Numbered from the stretch's first letter, positions 22,458 to 33,073 are shown. The stretch: 64,000 nucleotides of DNA from Takakia lepidozioides (GCA_030704615.1 CM060732.1:27092001-27156000); one strand, 5' to 3'. Notes: generated by a model not told the origin, from the letters alone. A program made the numbers and translations.

Positions 22458-22757
22458 CTATTGCCTCCTTGGGTAACTCCTTAATTTTACCCCCCTTAAT
22501 GGACATTCCCACCTGGAATGTCCACTAGGACAGCACAAGTGGCAAAAGTCCCCCTTTGCTGTACACGTACAGGTTTCCGTTACCTTTGCCCTGAATGCAT
22601 TAATGGGTCCACAATTAGTTTTGGCTGATGTATCAGGTAAGTACTTTGACGGCCCAGTTTGTCCTCTTGCATGATGACACATACTTTTGCAATATATGCA
22701 CTGCAGTGTGCTTCGTCCTAGTGGCCACGTGTTTGATTTTAAATATGTTGTTGTCAC
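22458..22757 (-). CDS. Zinc-knuckle peptide between pol and third ORF
   Basis: The minus-strand frame contains CHLCCPSGHSRWEC, a CX2CX4HX4C knuckle, followed by PLRGVKLRSYPRR and a stop just before the third ORF. It may be the true N-terminus of that ORF separated by a frameshift, or a separate nucleic-acid-binding peptide. The upstream ~60 residues are Cys-rich but not clearly coding. Confidence 0.35.
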   Translation of the reverse strand: MTTTYLKSNTWPLGRSTLQCIYCKSMCHHARGQTGPSKYLPDTSAKTNCGPINAFRAKVTETCTCTAKGDFCHLCCPSGHSRWECPLRGVKLRSYPRRQ

Positions 22758-22858
22758 CCTTTGTCCGTGTGGCTTTTCCTCCGAGTTTGACTCCCAAACT
22801 GACCTTACGCTTACCGGCCACTTTTTTTATGTTAACCCGCGTTCACCTGTCACTGACC

Positions 22859-23338
22859 CTATGGACTGTGTAACCCGCGTAGGCTGTGTTGGGCTGTGAC
22901 ACAGCCAGCTGTGGTGAGTTGTGATAGGCTGTGTGATGTTGTGATGGGCTGTGATGACTGTGTGAACACCCGTTCTACGCTCAGGCCATACACATTCGGC
23001 TTTACGACAAGTGCCTCTTGCTCTGCTGGTATTACCGGTGTAGTCCGTGACTGCTTCTGTGCTTCAATATGCAAATCATGCTGCAATGGTTTATCATGGA
23101 TACCACTGTATCCTTTCAACTTATTGGCATTAACTCTTCCGAGCATCTCTTTGTTAATGGTTTGTAACATGGCTATGTTTTTATCATACATCTTCTGTAT
23201 GACATAAGGTCCTTTCCATGGTGACTTAAGCTTAGAAGCTTTAATCTTTCCCTTCTTCTGTAACCATAGAACCAAATCACCTGTCTTGAAAGTTTTCAAT
23301 TTACCTTCATCAAATTGATCCTTCCTCTTCCTCTGCAT
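22859..23338 (-). pseudogene. Integrase C-terminal domain of Athila-like element
   Basis: Contains FKTGDLVLWLQKKGKIKA, then LKSPWKGPYVIQKMY, the SH3-like end of gypsy integrases, and a tail (QKQSRTTPVIPAEQEALVV). The last ~30 residues are encoded by GCTGTG-type repeat sequence at 22860-22960. A frameshift or stop near 23340-23450 separates it from the integrase core. Confidence 0.65.
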
Positions 23339-23448
23339 CTGATTCTGGTCATGTTATCTGTTGCATCAGCACTACTTCTTCTTCCACATGATATAATTCA
23401 TGTTTCCTGACTTTAATTGAATCCTCCAATTCCATTCTCCTTCCCCAT

Positions 23449-24519
23449 TCAGTTCTCATGGTAGGTAACAAAGAATTCCACTGGAAGTAAAGCTTCCATA
23501 CCATAAACTAATTGGAATGGTATATACTTAGTAGTGACTTTATATGAAGTCATGTATGACCACAAAGCTGTCAGCAGCTTTGTATCCCAATCCGTTCTAT
23601 TTGCATTGACTATCTTAGCCAAAATAGTGCATAGTATTTTGTTGGTGACCTCTGCCTGCCCATTACCCTGTGGGTAATAGGTTGTACTCTTCCTGTGCAC
23701 AATCATGAACTCCTTAGTCAATAGTTCTATGGTCTCATTAATGAAGTGACTTCCCTGGTCACTGATAAATTCCAGGGGACAGCCAAATCTTGTAAGTATG
23801 TTCTCATACAGAAACCTTGCTGTGGACTTAGCTGTGTTGTCCCTCAGAGCTTTAGCTTCCACCCACTTTGTAGTATAATCAGTGGCTGTGATTATATACT
23901 TGTTCTGTGTATTTCCGGCTGGTGGGTTTATTGGTCCAACAAAGTCTAGTCTCCATTTCTGGAATGGTTCAGTAGGCATCGTAGGACGCAAAGCCATCTT
24001 CCCAGATCTCTGCAAAGGTCCTAGCCTCTGACACTCATCACAACTCTTGCAATACTTATGCACATATTTGAACAGAGTAGGCCACCAGTAACCTGCAAGT
24101 AGTATTTTTCTGCTGGTAGTCTCCTCTCTAAAATGACCTCCAGCCACTCCTTTATGAACTTCTTCCAAAATTTTATTTACTTCATGGTGGTACAAGCATT
24201 GTTTAAGAACTCCATCAGAACCTAGCTTATACAATCTGCCACCTATCATAGTGTAGGGTAAAGCCTTGATAGCTATTCTCTTCCTCTGTTCCTTCCCATA
24301 ATTGGGTGGGCATTGACCATGAGTAAGGTAGTATCTAATTGGCCACTGCCAGTCTAACCAATCATTTGCACTTCCTTGCACCTCCACCGCAAATAAACTC
24401 GCATCAGGTAGTTGGTCGTCTACCCCCGTGGCGGGCTCTCCTGTTGATAGGCGTGACAAGTGATAATGTAGGTTCCTCAAAAGCTTGTTGACATTTAGCT
24501 GTCCATGTAAACACTGCAT
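23449..24519 (-). CDS. Integrase (zinc-binding and DDE core) of Athila-like element
   Basis: The minus-strand frame contains the HHCC zinc-binding domain (HEVNKILEEVHKGVAGGH, then CKSCDEC) and the DDE core: first Asp in RLDFVGPI, second in FISDQGSHF, Glu in QGNGQAEVTN. The ATDYTTKWVEA block is typical of Tat/Athila integrases. The first ~22 residues of the frame are out-of-frame noise; homology to the plus copy starts at HLSRLSTGEPATG. The upstream RNase H domain is missing: the RT fragment joins directly here near 24450. Confidence 0.8.
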   Translation of the reverse strand: MQCLHGQLNVNKLLRNLHYHLSRLSTGEPATGVDDQLPDASLFAVEVQGSANDWLDWQWPIRYYLTHGQCPPNYGKEQRKRIAIKALPYTMIGGRLYKLGSDGVLKQCLYHHEVNKILEEVHKGVAGGHFREETTSRKILLAGYWWPTLFKYVHKYCKSCDECQRLGPLQRSGKMALRPTMPTEPFQKWRLDFVGPINPPAGNTQNKYIITATDYTTKWVEAKALRDNTAKSTARFLYENILTRFGCPLEFISDQGSHFINETIELLTKEFMIVHRKSTTYYPQGNGQAEVTNKILCTILAKIVNANRTDWDTKLLTALWSYMTSYKVTTKYIPFQLVYGMEALLPVEFFVTYHEN

Positions 24520-24847
24520 CGTTCTTCAGAAGCCTGCTCAAAGGTGCTGCCATCTGTGCATACCGTCTGACAAATCTTCTGTAATAACTGGTTTGTCCAA
24601 GGAATCTCCTTAGACTTTTAACATTTCCTGGTGGTGGAGATGCTTTAATGGCCTCTGTCTTTTGGGGATCCGCAAGCAGTCCCCTCTTACACACGATGTG
24701 TCCCAGAAGTACCCCTGAATTCACACAGAAAGTATACTTTTCTGGATTCAACCTAAGACCTCTCATCCTGCATCTAGCCAAGCATAATTCCAACTTCTGC
24801 AAGTGCTCATTCTTAGAGTTGTACACATTGAAGTCATCTAAGAACAC
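24420..24847 (-). pseudogene. Reverse transcriptase fragment starting at the FLDD active site
   Basis: Begins with the RT catalytic block FLDDFNVYNS and continues through CLARCRMRGLRLNPEK, GVLLGHIVC and LRRFLGQTSYYRRFVR, then stops inside the region before RNase H. Fingers and palm upstream of FLDD are absent because the sequence joins the LTR at 24850. About 420 bp of RNase H present in the plus copy is also missing between 24450 and the integrase frame. Two internal deletions thus shape this copy. Confidence 0.75.
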
Positions 24848-24849
24848 TT

Positions 24850-25325
24850 TGTCGAGCGGTTTTTACTCACCCATCCCTTCGCTATCCGAGGTGGGAACTC
24901 CAAGATAGAAGAGTTGGATACCTCTAAGCACTCAGCCCGCTCAGAACAATCAGTCATGACCTGCAACTAATGTATCATGGTAGTGCTTCCTGTTTGCATT
25001 TCTTCTTGCTTTCATATTAACATTTACCTTGTTGAGTATACTTGAGCATCAGATTGTTTCAGGAATCCTTCAGGTTCTATTCACTCATCCATGCATTCCA
25101 CAGCTTCACTCAAGTCTCTCTACACAGTGTGATTGTATCGAATAAGTATCTGATTAAGATTTATCAGGTATCAGGCCGAAGCCATGGTGTCTCTAGTCTC
25201 CTCTATGGTATCTCCACAACTTTGCATGTATTGAGTATCTACTGATCATCTCTCCTCCTTCACCATGCTCTCCATCCTTGCTTCTGTTCCTGCTCTCCCC
25301 TGATCTCCTCCACTCCTCCACCAAG
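24850..25325 (-). repeat. LTR fragment of Athila-like element
   Basis: Matches the first ~475 bp of 17395-18482 starting at TGTCGAGCGG, including CACTCAGCCCGCTCAGAACA and the CTCCTCC-rich block. It stops near 25325 at unrelated sequence, so the U3 repeats and LTR start are missing. From 25326 to 25816 I see nothing coding. Confidence 0.75.
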
Positions 25326-25816
25326 AGGGGGCTGCTATTTCATGAGCCATGAGCCATGAGCAGAGTCGTAAGTGTGGAAAAAAACATGACACACAGCTCT
25401 TTTTTCCGGAAATGAGTGTCCGCGGGAATAGGGTTTAGGGTGCCACGGTCATAGGGGGAGAAGGACCTCCCGATGAAAGGAGGTCGGCAATGTTATTTAG
25501 AATTATATATTGAAAGGCAATGTTTCGCGAATGGTAGGGTGGTACTGCTCTGTACAATGGGGGCCCATTTCAGCCTACCAGCCACTTGCAAAATCCACCC
25601 ACACTCCCAATCCCAAACGAAATGAGCAATGACGCATTCTGGGAATGATGGACACAGAATAGAATAAAAAGAGGGCACAATGAGGTTTTTATTGATCCAC
25701 ATGAATTGCATTTGAAGCACGTCTACTGTGCTGATTGTGCCATCAAATCTTTAGCCCTGTGCCTACTGAATACAAGTCACGTTGTCAATGGGACTTCGAC
25801 TGCTCTCAGAACTAGC

Positions 25817-26330
25817 TCATGAGTCATGGGGCTCTCCATGTAGTCGATTGCAGCCGTTGTACCGCCCTAGTGAGTTCACCACAATGTCCTGCCCTTCAAT
25901 CATACCACCATCGAATATGGAAATCTTCACGTTTTCGTCGTCCACACCAATGCGAATGTCCCCATAGAATGGAGAAGAGGAGCGCACTCCTTGAGGAGAA
26001 TAGGTCTCTCCGATGGAGTCCAACCACGTCCAGTGGCAGCAGTTCCACCGCAACAGCATAGCAGGCGCCTTCTTCTGCATGGGTGACCGTCGTAGCTGGG
26101 AAAATCGGAATCGAGGATGCGCAGGAGCCACGGACTCCTCAGACCAAGATCGTCACCCCGCTCGAAGGCGTAGTGGCCTACGATATACTCAAAAGCCACC
26201 AATGTTTCCACAATCGAACAGTATCTTCTGTGTAATCTGTGTACCAGATAACATGTCTCCGATGTGGCCGAATACATTGCATAATCGATGCCTCCAATGG
26301 GCAGTCGTCCCGTTCCGGAAGCACGGCATC
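25817..26330 (-). pseudogene. Uncharacterised RWNCC-family protein, copy 3
   Basis: Reading minus, 26330-26060 gives DYAMYSATSE, FEYIVGHYAFERGDD and SPWLLRILDSDFPSYDG. A one-base shift near 26060 then moves to the frame giving LLRWNCCHWTWLDSIGETY, FYGDIRIGVDDE and MIEGQDIVVNSLG, ending at a stop near 25817. The blocks and their order match copies 1 and 2. The C-terminal VPSSW block is missing or changed. The frameshift makes it a pseudogene as assembled. It lies on the opposite strand from copy 2, 1.4 kb away. Confidence 0.5.
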
Positions 26331-26619
26331 ATTGCAAAGGAGGACCTGAGGACGACTTGGATGCAGATGACAATGACCTTGCGGACAGCTACGAAGCCCT
26401 AGATTTTTGGAAATGATGCGAAGTGGAAGAGCAGTCCGGCCTCCAATAATGGAGCATCTGGGTCCCACGTACCCACCGACGGAGGTTCCATGTGTAATGT
26501 CTTTCTATCTGTCCTAGGTCCACGAAAATCCCTGCAGCATCTGTATAGCTCCACATATGTCCATTTTCCTATACAGACTCCACTACTGTTGCTCATTTCC
26601 ATAGAAGTCCATGCAATAT

Positions 26620-27001
26620 CTATATTGCTCCCGCAGATGATGATACCGGAAGGCATAACGCCCAGCAAGGTCACTTTCATTTCCATTCTCAATGCATGTG
26701 CAGCATAACAGCCCTAGAGGAGGTCCATGCTGACATCATCAAAGATGGAGTTGCCTCTATCTTTAGAAAATGCACTTTTTAACATGTATGCCAAATGCGG
26801 CAGCTTAAAGGATGCACGGAAGTGTTTGACAACATGGCTGAGCAAGATGTGGTATCATGGAGCGCAATCCCAGCGCAATGTCGATCGCAGGATATGCTCA
26901 GCATGGGTTTGGTGTGGAGGCTTTAGATATCTATGAGCAAATGATACAGGAAGGGGTGACACCCAACAAGGTTACGTTCATTTGTGTTCTCAAGGCCAGT
27001 G
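26620..27001 (+). pseudogene. Pentatricopeptide-repeat (PPR) gene fragment
   Basis: Across three frames the sequence reads GITPSKVTFISILNACA, then NALFNMYAKCGSLKDARK (or FNMYAKCGSLKDAR), then a block with DVVSW-like sequence, YAQHGFGVEALDIYEQM and GVTPNKVTFICVLKAS. These are successive PLS-type PPR motifs of a plant organellar RNA-binding protein. At least two single-base shifts (near 26750-26770 and 26820-26930) interrupt it and no start or E/DYW tail is present. It is a ~120-residue relic. Confidence 0.65.
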
Positions 27002-27704
27002 TCATTCTCTTCGACCAGTAGATGCCAATTAGACGCTGTTCCATGACAATGCCGGGGGGTTTGAGGCTGCAGTGTCAAGCAGTCAACTGCTTGTAGGATA
27101 ACAAGTTGATTCTTGTCATATGATCATGTCGGGGCTCTCTCTAGCAGCGTTGTCGACTGAGCTTATGCCTAAGTCACCTGCATGATTCCACAATGGTGCT
27201 AGCCACATAGAATCTTGCAGACAGAATTAGGGTAAGTGACGGTGGTCCATGGGTTTGCCCACAACTCACACTAATTGTTGAGGGCAGATGTGGGCCCCTG
27301 CATTGAACAATGCCTTGGAGAATCGCCTGTCATCTGGCCTTCACATCTTTCTCATCAAGAAGTTATAGTCTGAGATCTGCCACCGAAGTCCATCCCCCCG
27401 GATGGAAATTCGGCGCCGCATTTACATCGAAGAGGGGATGGACTTCGTCGTGTCCAGTGGCTATCGGCCCACCTGGCAGTGAGTGCCCATAGTTTGCATG
27501 GCAGGGTAGGAAACTGAAACGGCTACATTCATGAAGCAGCCAATCTTCATCGGTCCAGGATCCTGTAGGGGGGAAATTTAAATGTGCCCTGGAGTGTTTG
27601 TGAGGAATTGCAGCGTTAGCTTGAACTTTTTCCAGCCACCGCGCTGCTCCTCCTCCATCCGGGAGCTGCTGTCATTGAGCGTACTCCGCTACTCTTTTTC
27701 AAGG
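27002..27704. other. Spacer with one isolated palindrome
   Basis: No gene seen. At 27407-27428 is a palindrome copy, GAAATTCGGCGCCGCATTT, which combines an A-type half (ATTCGG) with a B-type half (CCGCAT). It lies ~280 bp upstream of RWNCC copy 2. Confidence 0.5.
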
Positions 27705-28282
27705 ATGCCGTGCCGCCAAAATCCAGCCGACTGCCCTTATCATGGCCACGATTATGCTATGTTCAAACCAGAATCAGGAGACATCATTGTCTGGCTCTCT
27801 GTTTTCACAGACGCTGCTGGAATCAAGCAAGAGTCTTTGTGCGCAATGGAGTATCTGGAGGGCTATTACCGCTTTGAGCGAGGTGAGGGCGAGGGTCAAT
27901 GCGGTCCGTGGGTCCTGAAAATTGTTGACCTCGATATACCAAGCTGGAAAGGGATGCCGGACAGATCACGCACGGCCTCGCTTTGGCGCTGGAACTGCTG
28001 CCAGTGGACCAGGGAGGACGGCACCGGGGAAACTATATACGTGCAGATCACTCCGCTCTTCCAGTGTATGGAGACATTCGGCTGAGTTGCGAAGACGAAT
28101 CGCACGGGCACATGAGGCCCACAGTGACCTTGTCAATGTATGATGGTGGTATCATTGATGGACATGACATTGTCGTCGGCTCCAGCAAGGGCAGCAGAAC
28201 GACCGAATTGCAGTTTACCTCGAGGTGCCGCAGCAGTGATGAGCTTGTTTTGAGGGGTATCGAAGTTCCGTCGACTTGGTGA
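27705..28282 (+). pseudogene. Uncharacterised RWNCC-family protein, copy 2
   Basis: ATG at 27705 (MPCRQNPADCPYHGHDYAMF) opens the best N-terminus of the family. Blocks follow in the shared order: GDIIVWLSVF, EYLEGYYRFERGEGEG, PWVLKIVDLDIPSW, LWRWNCCQWTREDGTGETI; then after a frame change near 28050-28075, VYGDIRLSCEDE, GGIIDGHDIVVGSS, TTELQF and a terminal VPSTW with TGA. Full length would be ~190 residues. The early stop at 28085 in the first frame truncates the protein before the GDI block unless the shift is an error. It is convergent with the methyltransferase-like gene, separated by palindrome array B. Confidence 0.55.
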
Positions 28283-28535
28283 AGCCCATGTAGAAGGAGG
28301 AAGGGCTTAGTTTTGTCTGCAGTTGGTAAATGTGAGACATCGTGTCCGATCAATAAACCCATCGTACCTCACTTCTGTATGATTGTGTTTCATTCTGTTG
28401 AATAACTGTCGGAATTGGCCCACTGTTTACAATTTGATGTCTCATTTCTACAATGTGTCTGTCCGGATGAATATAGCAGAGTAACCGGTATGTGAGTCAT
28501 GTGTCAAGAATATACCAGAGTAACGCCATGTCGGA

Positions 28536-29275
28536 CATGAAATGCGGCACCGCATTTCCATGTCGGCATCGAAATGCGGCACCGCATTTCCATGTGGGAC
28601 AAGGAAATGCGGTGCATCATTTCCGTCCAGGTACACGAAATACCAACACGGGTCTATAAATTGGACAGACAACGAGGTTGGCATTGCAAATGCGGCGACG
28701 CATTTCCAGCTTGGCAATGGAAACTTCTTTTTGGACAAGGGAATGCGGTGCCGCATTTCCGTCCAACACTTCGAAAAGTGTGACATTTCCGACCAGCGCG
28801 ATGGAATGCGTTACCGCATTTCCGTGAGAGGGTCTGCAAATGGACAAATTGCGATGTCCGTTCTGGAAATGCGGCGCCGCATTTCCATGTCCGTCATCGA
28901 CTTTTTTTTTACAATGGAATGCGGTGCCAATTTTTGCTGATGGGCCTGCAGTTCGAACAACGACCATCCCCAATATGGAAATGCGGCACCGCATTTTCAA
29001 TTCCGCCATCTCGACCTCCTTGTTCGACCTCCTTGTTCGACCTCTGTAAGCGTGGTGGCATCCATGCAATGAGCGGGAGAGGCCAAAACTGGCGTGTGGA
29101 CAAAGGAAATTTTGGAAATGCGGCACCGCATTTCCAATCGGCCGATTACTTTTTACTATGCCAACATTGAAATGGAAAATTTAGTCCCTCCCCTGTTTTG
29201 GAAATGCGGTGCCGCATTTCCAAAAGAGGTTCTTAGAGTTGCCAAAATTTGGAAATGCGGTGCCCCATTTCTGAT
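28536..29275. repeat. Palindrome array B (AAATGCGGYRCCGCATTT)
   Basis: Twelve copies, perfect or decayed, near 28539, 28571, 28604, 28687, 28740, 28803, 28866, 28916, 28978, 29113, 29200 and 29251. Perfect ones read GAAATGCGG-CG/CA/TG-CCGCATTTC. Spacers are mostly unrelated to one another, unlike array C. The array fills the gap between convergent genes (RWNCC copy 2 and the methyltransferase-like gene). Open frames through it are repeat artefacts. Confidence 0.85.
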
Positions 29276-30221
29276 TTTGGGAGCGTCGTGGTTTGAGCGA
29301 TTGTGTGGCTGGAATGCACACTGGAGAGGGGTCACGAATGTCTGGCAGAATTTCCTTTATATACTCTGGAAGAGAATTTACATTTACAGACTTCATTAAT
29401 CTTGAAAAATCATCCGAATCCTCATCCTGTTCTAGACTGTCCTGCTCCGCCTCCACCCCCTCAGTGCCTTTCTCATCTCCAGCGGACTGCTCGTTGGCCA
29501 GGCTTTCAAAATCCCATCTTCCCCTTGCGGAACTGTCCATCTCACCTCCGTTGGGTCGTCTTCCTCCCTGTCTGCGTCGCTCTCATCCGCTGAATCACAT
29601 ATGTACTTTCGTACCCGTCTACCTGTCTGAGCTGCTGCCAACTCTTTCCTTATCCTTCTGTCCTCCCTAGCCCTCTCCAAAATCTGCTCTACTTTACTGG
29701 GATTCTCACTTCTTCTAATCGCTGTATTTGCGAGTTTAGCTGCATAACTAGGAAGGGAGTAGTCCCTCACCGGGCTCGTCATGAAGTCGGCCCTCGCAAA
29801 GAACGGGACATTCTTCCTGGCAGGAAGTGTAGGCCCTACATGTTTCGACCCGGACCCTGCAATCCTGCACATGACAATCATCAACGAGACTAATGAGAAC
29901 CACAGTCGGGAAATTCGTTTGACATAAATGACCCAGAAGGCTTTGCAAACTTACAATGTTTGCACTCACTCGTATTCCGGGTTCTCCTCCGCATCAATGT
30001 CCACTGTGTCTTCCTCGGACTCCGACGAATCCGAGGAGACTTCCGCTCTGTCGGGAGCCTTAACATTCCGTTGCAGCCCTTCCAGATGGGATCCCCACAC
30101 GGATGAATCCTCCTCGTAGGCAAAGAGGTGCGGTCGGAAAACCGCCCAGCCCACATTGAGGCACCTGTTACAATGCCATCCACACATTACCACATGGCGC
30201 TTCAGATGTTGCGAACTACAT

Positions 30222-31746
30222 CCTAACGAGAATTTGCAGAACAGCATAGATCAAGATTCTGCATACCTGTCCCACAGATGAGGTCGAGCACTGTGCCCTC
30301 CACGTCTGTGCATGTCTCCATAATTGTCTGAATGAAGGCAGGGCTCCGAGTCCGTGAGTACCGCAGGGGTTCCGTTGAAGTGAGGCTATGAGGGAGAAGT
30401 TCCTTGGGAACGTTGTTGAACAGAACGTCGTAATCGAGTGGGTCGCAGTTCGGGTCAACCTTTCCTCCCTCCTTCCGGAAAGCAAAGGTGGAGTTCTCCT
30501 TCACAAAGCAGTATGCATCGAACTGCTTCGTCTGCATACACAGGGGAAAACGATTAGAAACCGAATGCGGCACCGCATTTGAAAACACCCAAGCAAATGA
30601 ATGGACGAGTGCCAGTGTCGTAATCACCTTCTTCCCTTCCGACCAAAGGCCCAGTGTGTTGATGCACGTCCACTTCTTTTTCAGAATCGGGACGGCGCTC
30701 TTGCGGGTCCACTTCGCAATTCCTGTCTGAGTGTTTTTTCCTCTGCTCGCCAGGACAACCACACAGCCTCTGTCGTCCAACACCATGCGGGCAAGCCCGA
30801 ATCCTTTCTTCCAAAAGTCCTCCGAGTACCTGTTCCAAGATGGCAAAGCTTGCAGTCCTTCCACAGGCTCTCCGTCCGGAATATCCAAGATGATCATATC
30901 GCAAGACCACTCGGTGGCATTTCCGCCCCTCCTACAATCCTTGTCTGCACACACCCTCTCAAAGAACGAGACCATATTCTGAAATCCTGGGGTGTCGGAA
31001 GGCTCTTCGGCAGTCGCCTTCTTCAGTGCTCTGCCCTTCAGACCCTCCATGGTCTTCATGTATGCCAACTTGGCTGCCCGTCCATCCAAAGCGCCAAGAA
31101 ACTCTCATTTACACACTGGACTACTGTTTCGGGAGCCACTTTCGGCCTCTTCATTTCCACCGGCTCGAAAGGGTGCCCCCCTGGGGGGTTGAAGAGTGCC
31201 TTCTTTGCCGAGCCAGTTCTCGTGCCTCTCGTGACAACGGTGGGCACAGGGGAGGCAGCCTGCGTTTGGGGGGGTGGGCTGGTTGCAAAGTCTCCATCGG
31301 AGTCCTCTTCCTCACCCTCTTCCTGAACAGGCTGTTTCTGCTTCTTCGTTTTGGCGGGTGTCACAACAGCTGCTCCTTGCTGGCGAGTCCTCTTTTTCGA
31401 CCCCTTCTGTTGGGCCTGCACAGCTGCATCCACCGTCTTTTGTGCCATCTCAGCTGCCTTTCTGGATTCTTCCAGAGCAGCAGATTCCTTTGCCGACTTT
31501 GGCCCAGCAGGGACACGTCTTTCCTTTCTCTTCTCTTCTGCCAAGGCGTGCAGATCTTTCTCAGACTCGTCAACAATACCGCCAGACATGTCCAGGTACC
31601 ACGGGCATCCAACGAGATGCGCGGGATGCCATTGTTTCTGCATCTCGGGTGTGTAGACACAGCTTGGGCCCGCCACGGTCCAAGCCATGAAGAACGGGGG
31701 CTCTTGAGCCAGGGCCCCTGTCTGAAGGAGCACGTATTTCATATAC
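30222..31746 (-). CDS. Beta-class DNA-methyltransferase-like domain exons
   Basis: From acceptor at 31746 the frame reads YMKYVLLQTGAL, then a charged linker, then after a one-base shift near 31100 SDTPGFQNMVSFFERV, SCDMIILDIPDGEP (position of catalytic motif IV), VVVLASRGKNTQ, DYDVLFNNVPKELL and, in the last exons, GTVLDLICGTG joined to CSSQHLKRHVVMC (motif I region). Motif IV before motif I is the beta-class order of N6-adenine/N4-cytosine methylases. The canonical DPPY is replaced by DIPD, so catalysis is uncertain: a divergent family, an inactive domain, or a misread. An intron at 30532-30627 separates the two motifs. Confidence 0.5.
30563..30582. repeat. Palindrome inside intron of methyltransferase-like gene
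   Basis: GAATGCGGCACCGCATTTG lies in the 96-bp intron 30532-30627 between SEGKK and TKQFDAYC. Same sequence class as arrays B and C. Confidence 0.8.
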
Positions 31747-31821
31747 CTGCAAGGCAGTCAGCATGCGTGAGCAAAAGTTGAGACCAACCTACTCGCAGAG
31801 TGCCACCGAAAACATAAAATG

Positions 31822-31843
31822 CGAATGCGGGGCCGCATTTCCG
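31822..31843. repeat. Palindrome inside intron of methyltransferase-like gene
   Basis: GAATGCGGGGCCGCATTTCC lies in the 105-bp intron 31747-31851. Its centre reads GG instead of a pyrimidine-purine pair. Confidence 0.8.
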
Positions 31844-33021
31844 AGACAAACCTCGTAACCAGGCTTCGCATACAAGGGCAGCTGTGCTTCACCTGTAAAC
31901 AATTCGCATTGCAGCTTTCCCCGCTCCCTCCTGATGTGTAAACTCCACGCTCCTTCTTGCTGTCTGTAGCTCTCTGGCGAAAAGGTTGTCCTTGTACGCA
32001 CATCTGAAACGTGTCACGTAGTCTTCCAATGTCTGTGTTCCATCCCATTTGACGTACAAGCCGAACGAATTTGTGTGCATTACGACTTGCTCCTTCGCAT
32101 TCGACATTACCTGCGATTCCAAATGCATTGTCACGTAGCAGTTCAGGGAATTCATTTCAGAAAAGCAAATCTGGGGAAGTACCTTGAATTACCTGGAACC
32201 ACCAAGTCATACGGTTGAGCCACACATCCACTGCAGGGTCGGAAACTTCCAGTGGAAAGACCACATTGTCCTTATGCTCTCGGATGCATTCCAGATCGAC
32301 AGCCACCGTGTCTGCCATTTCCGATCCAATGTCAGGAGCTGGAAGAGAGTGGCTATTGCTACGAAGGAACTTCAGTGCATTGAAACCTCACCTTCTCTTT
32401 CGCCTCCACACATGCCGTTGAGAGGTGATGCAGTTTCTCCAATTGCATGGTCGGCTGCATGGCCCGAGAATAGTGTTTTGCAATCTCGGGGATGAAGTCC
32501 TTTCCAAGTGCCGGATCTGCAATTGCCACCAGCTTCACAAGCTTTGACTTGTATTTGGTTCTGGACTTGACACCGGCTTCCTTCAAGTGCTCAGTCAATG
32601 ACTGCAACGTTTTGACCTGCCCCTCACTTTCCATGAAGAAGCGTTTGGCATGGGCCAAATCCAGCTTGATGTTTGACTGCCAACAAAAACATGCAAAAGC
32701 GTTACATTCGATTCATGTGGAAACATTACTGAAAATTGGGGAAGGATGAGCAGAGGGAGAGGACGACTTACTTCGTATATCACCTCCACCATTCCATCCA
32801 TAGTGAGACGATACCATGTCCGGTCTGTTTTTGCAACGGCTTTCTGAATGAGCTCGGGCTCCAGCATTTCCGCAAACATCTGCGGATCAGTGAGACCAGT
32901 TTTCCTCACCCTGTACAGCATATGTGCCATGTGGGTATGCACGTACGCATTCTCAGTGACCCTGCAAGGCACACTCTCCAGTTCAGTACACGGAAGCACG
33001 GAAACAAACCAGAATGGAAAC

Positions 33022-33043
33022 CGAAATGCGGCACCGCATTTCG
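33022..33043. repeat. Palindrome inside intron of methyltransferase-like gene
   Basis: CGAAATGCGGCACCGCATTTCG lies in the 112-bp intron 32962-33073, directly after the ParB-like exon. Longest perfect arms among the intronic copies apart from the central CA. Confidence 0.8.
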
Positions 33044-33073
33044 AACGTGCTAGGGAGGGTATGAGTATCTTAC

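Noticed and set aside
25348-25370. CATGAGC short tandem as regulatory element
   Set aside because: Only three units of a simple repeat; no supporting context.
28542-29399. Open frames across array B on both strands
   Set aside because: They encode the palindrome in three frames (RHRISMS, NAAPHFQ, KCGTAFP) and have no conserved sequence between copies.
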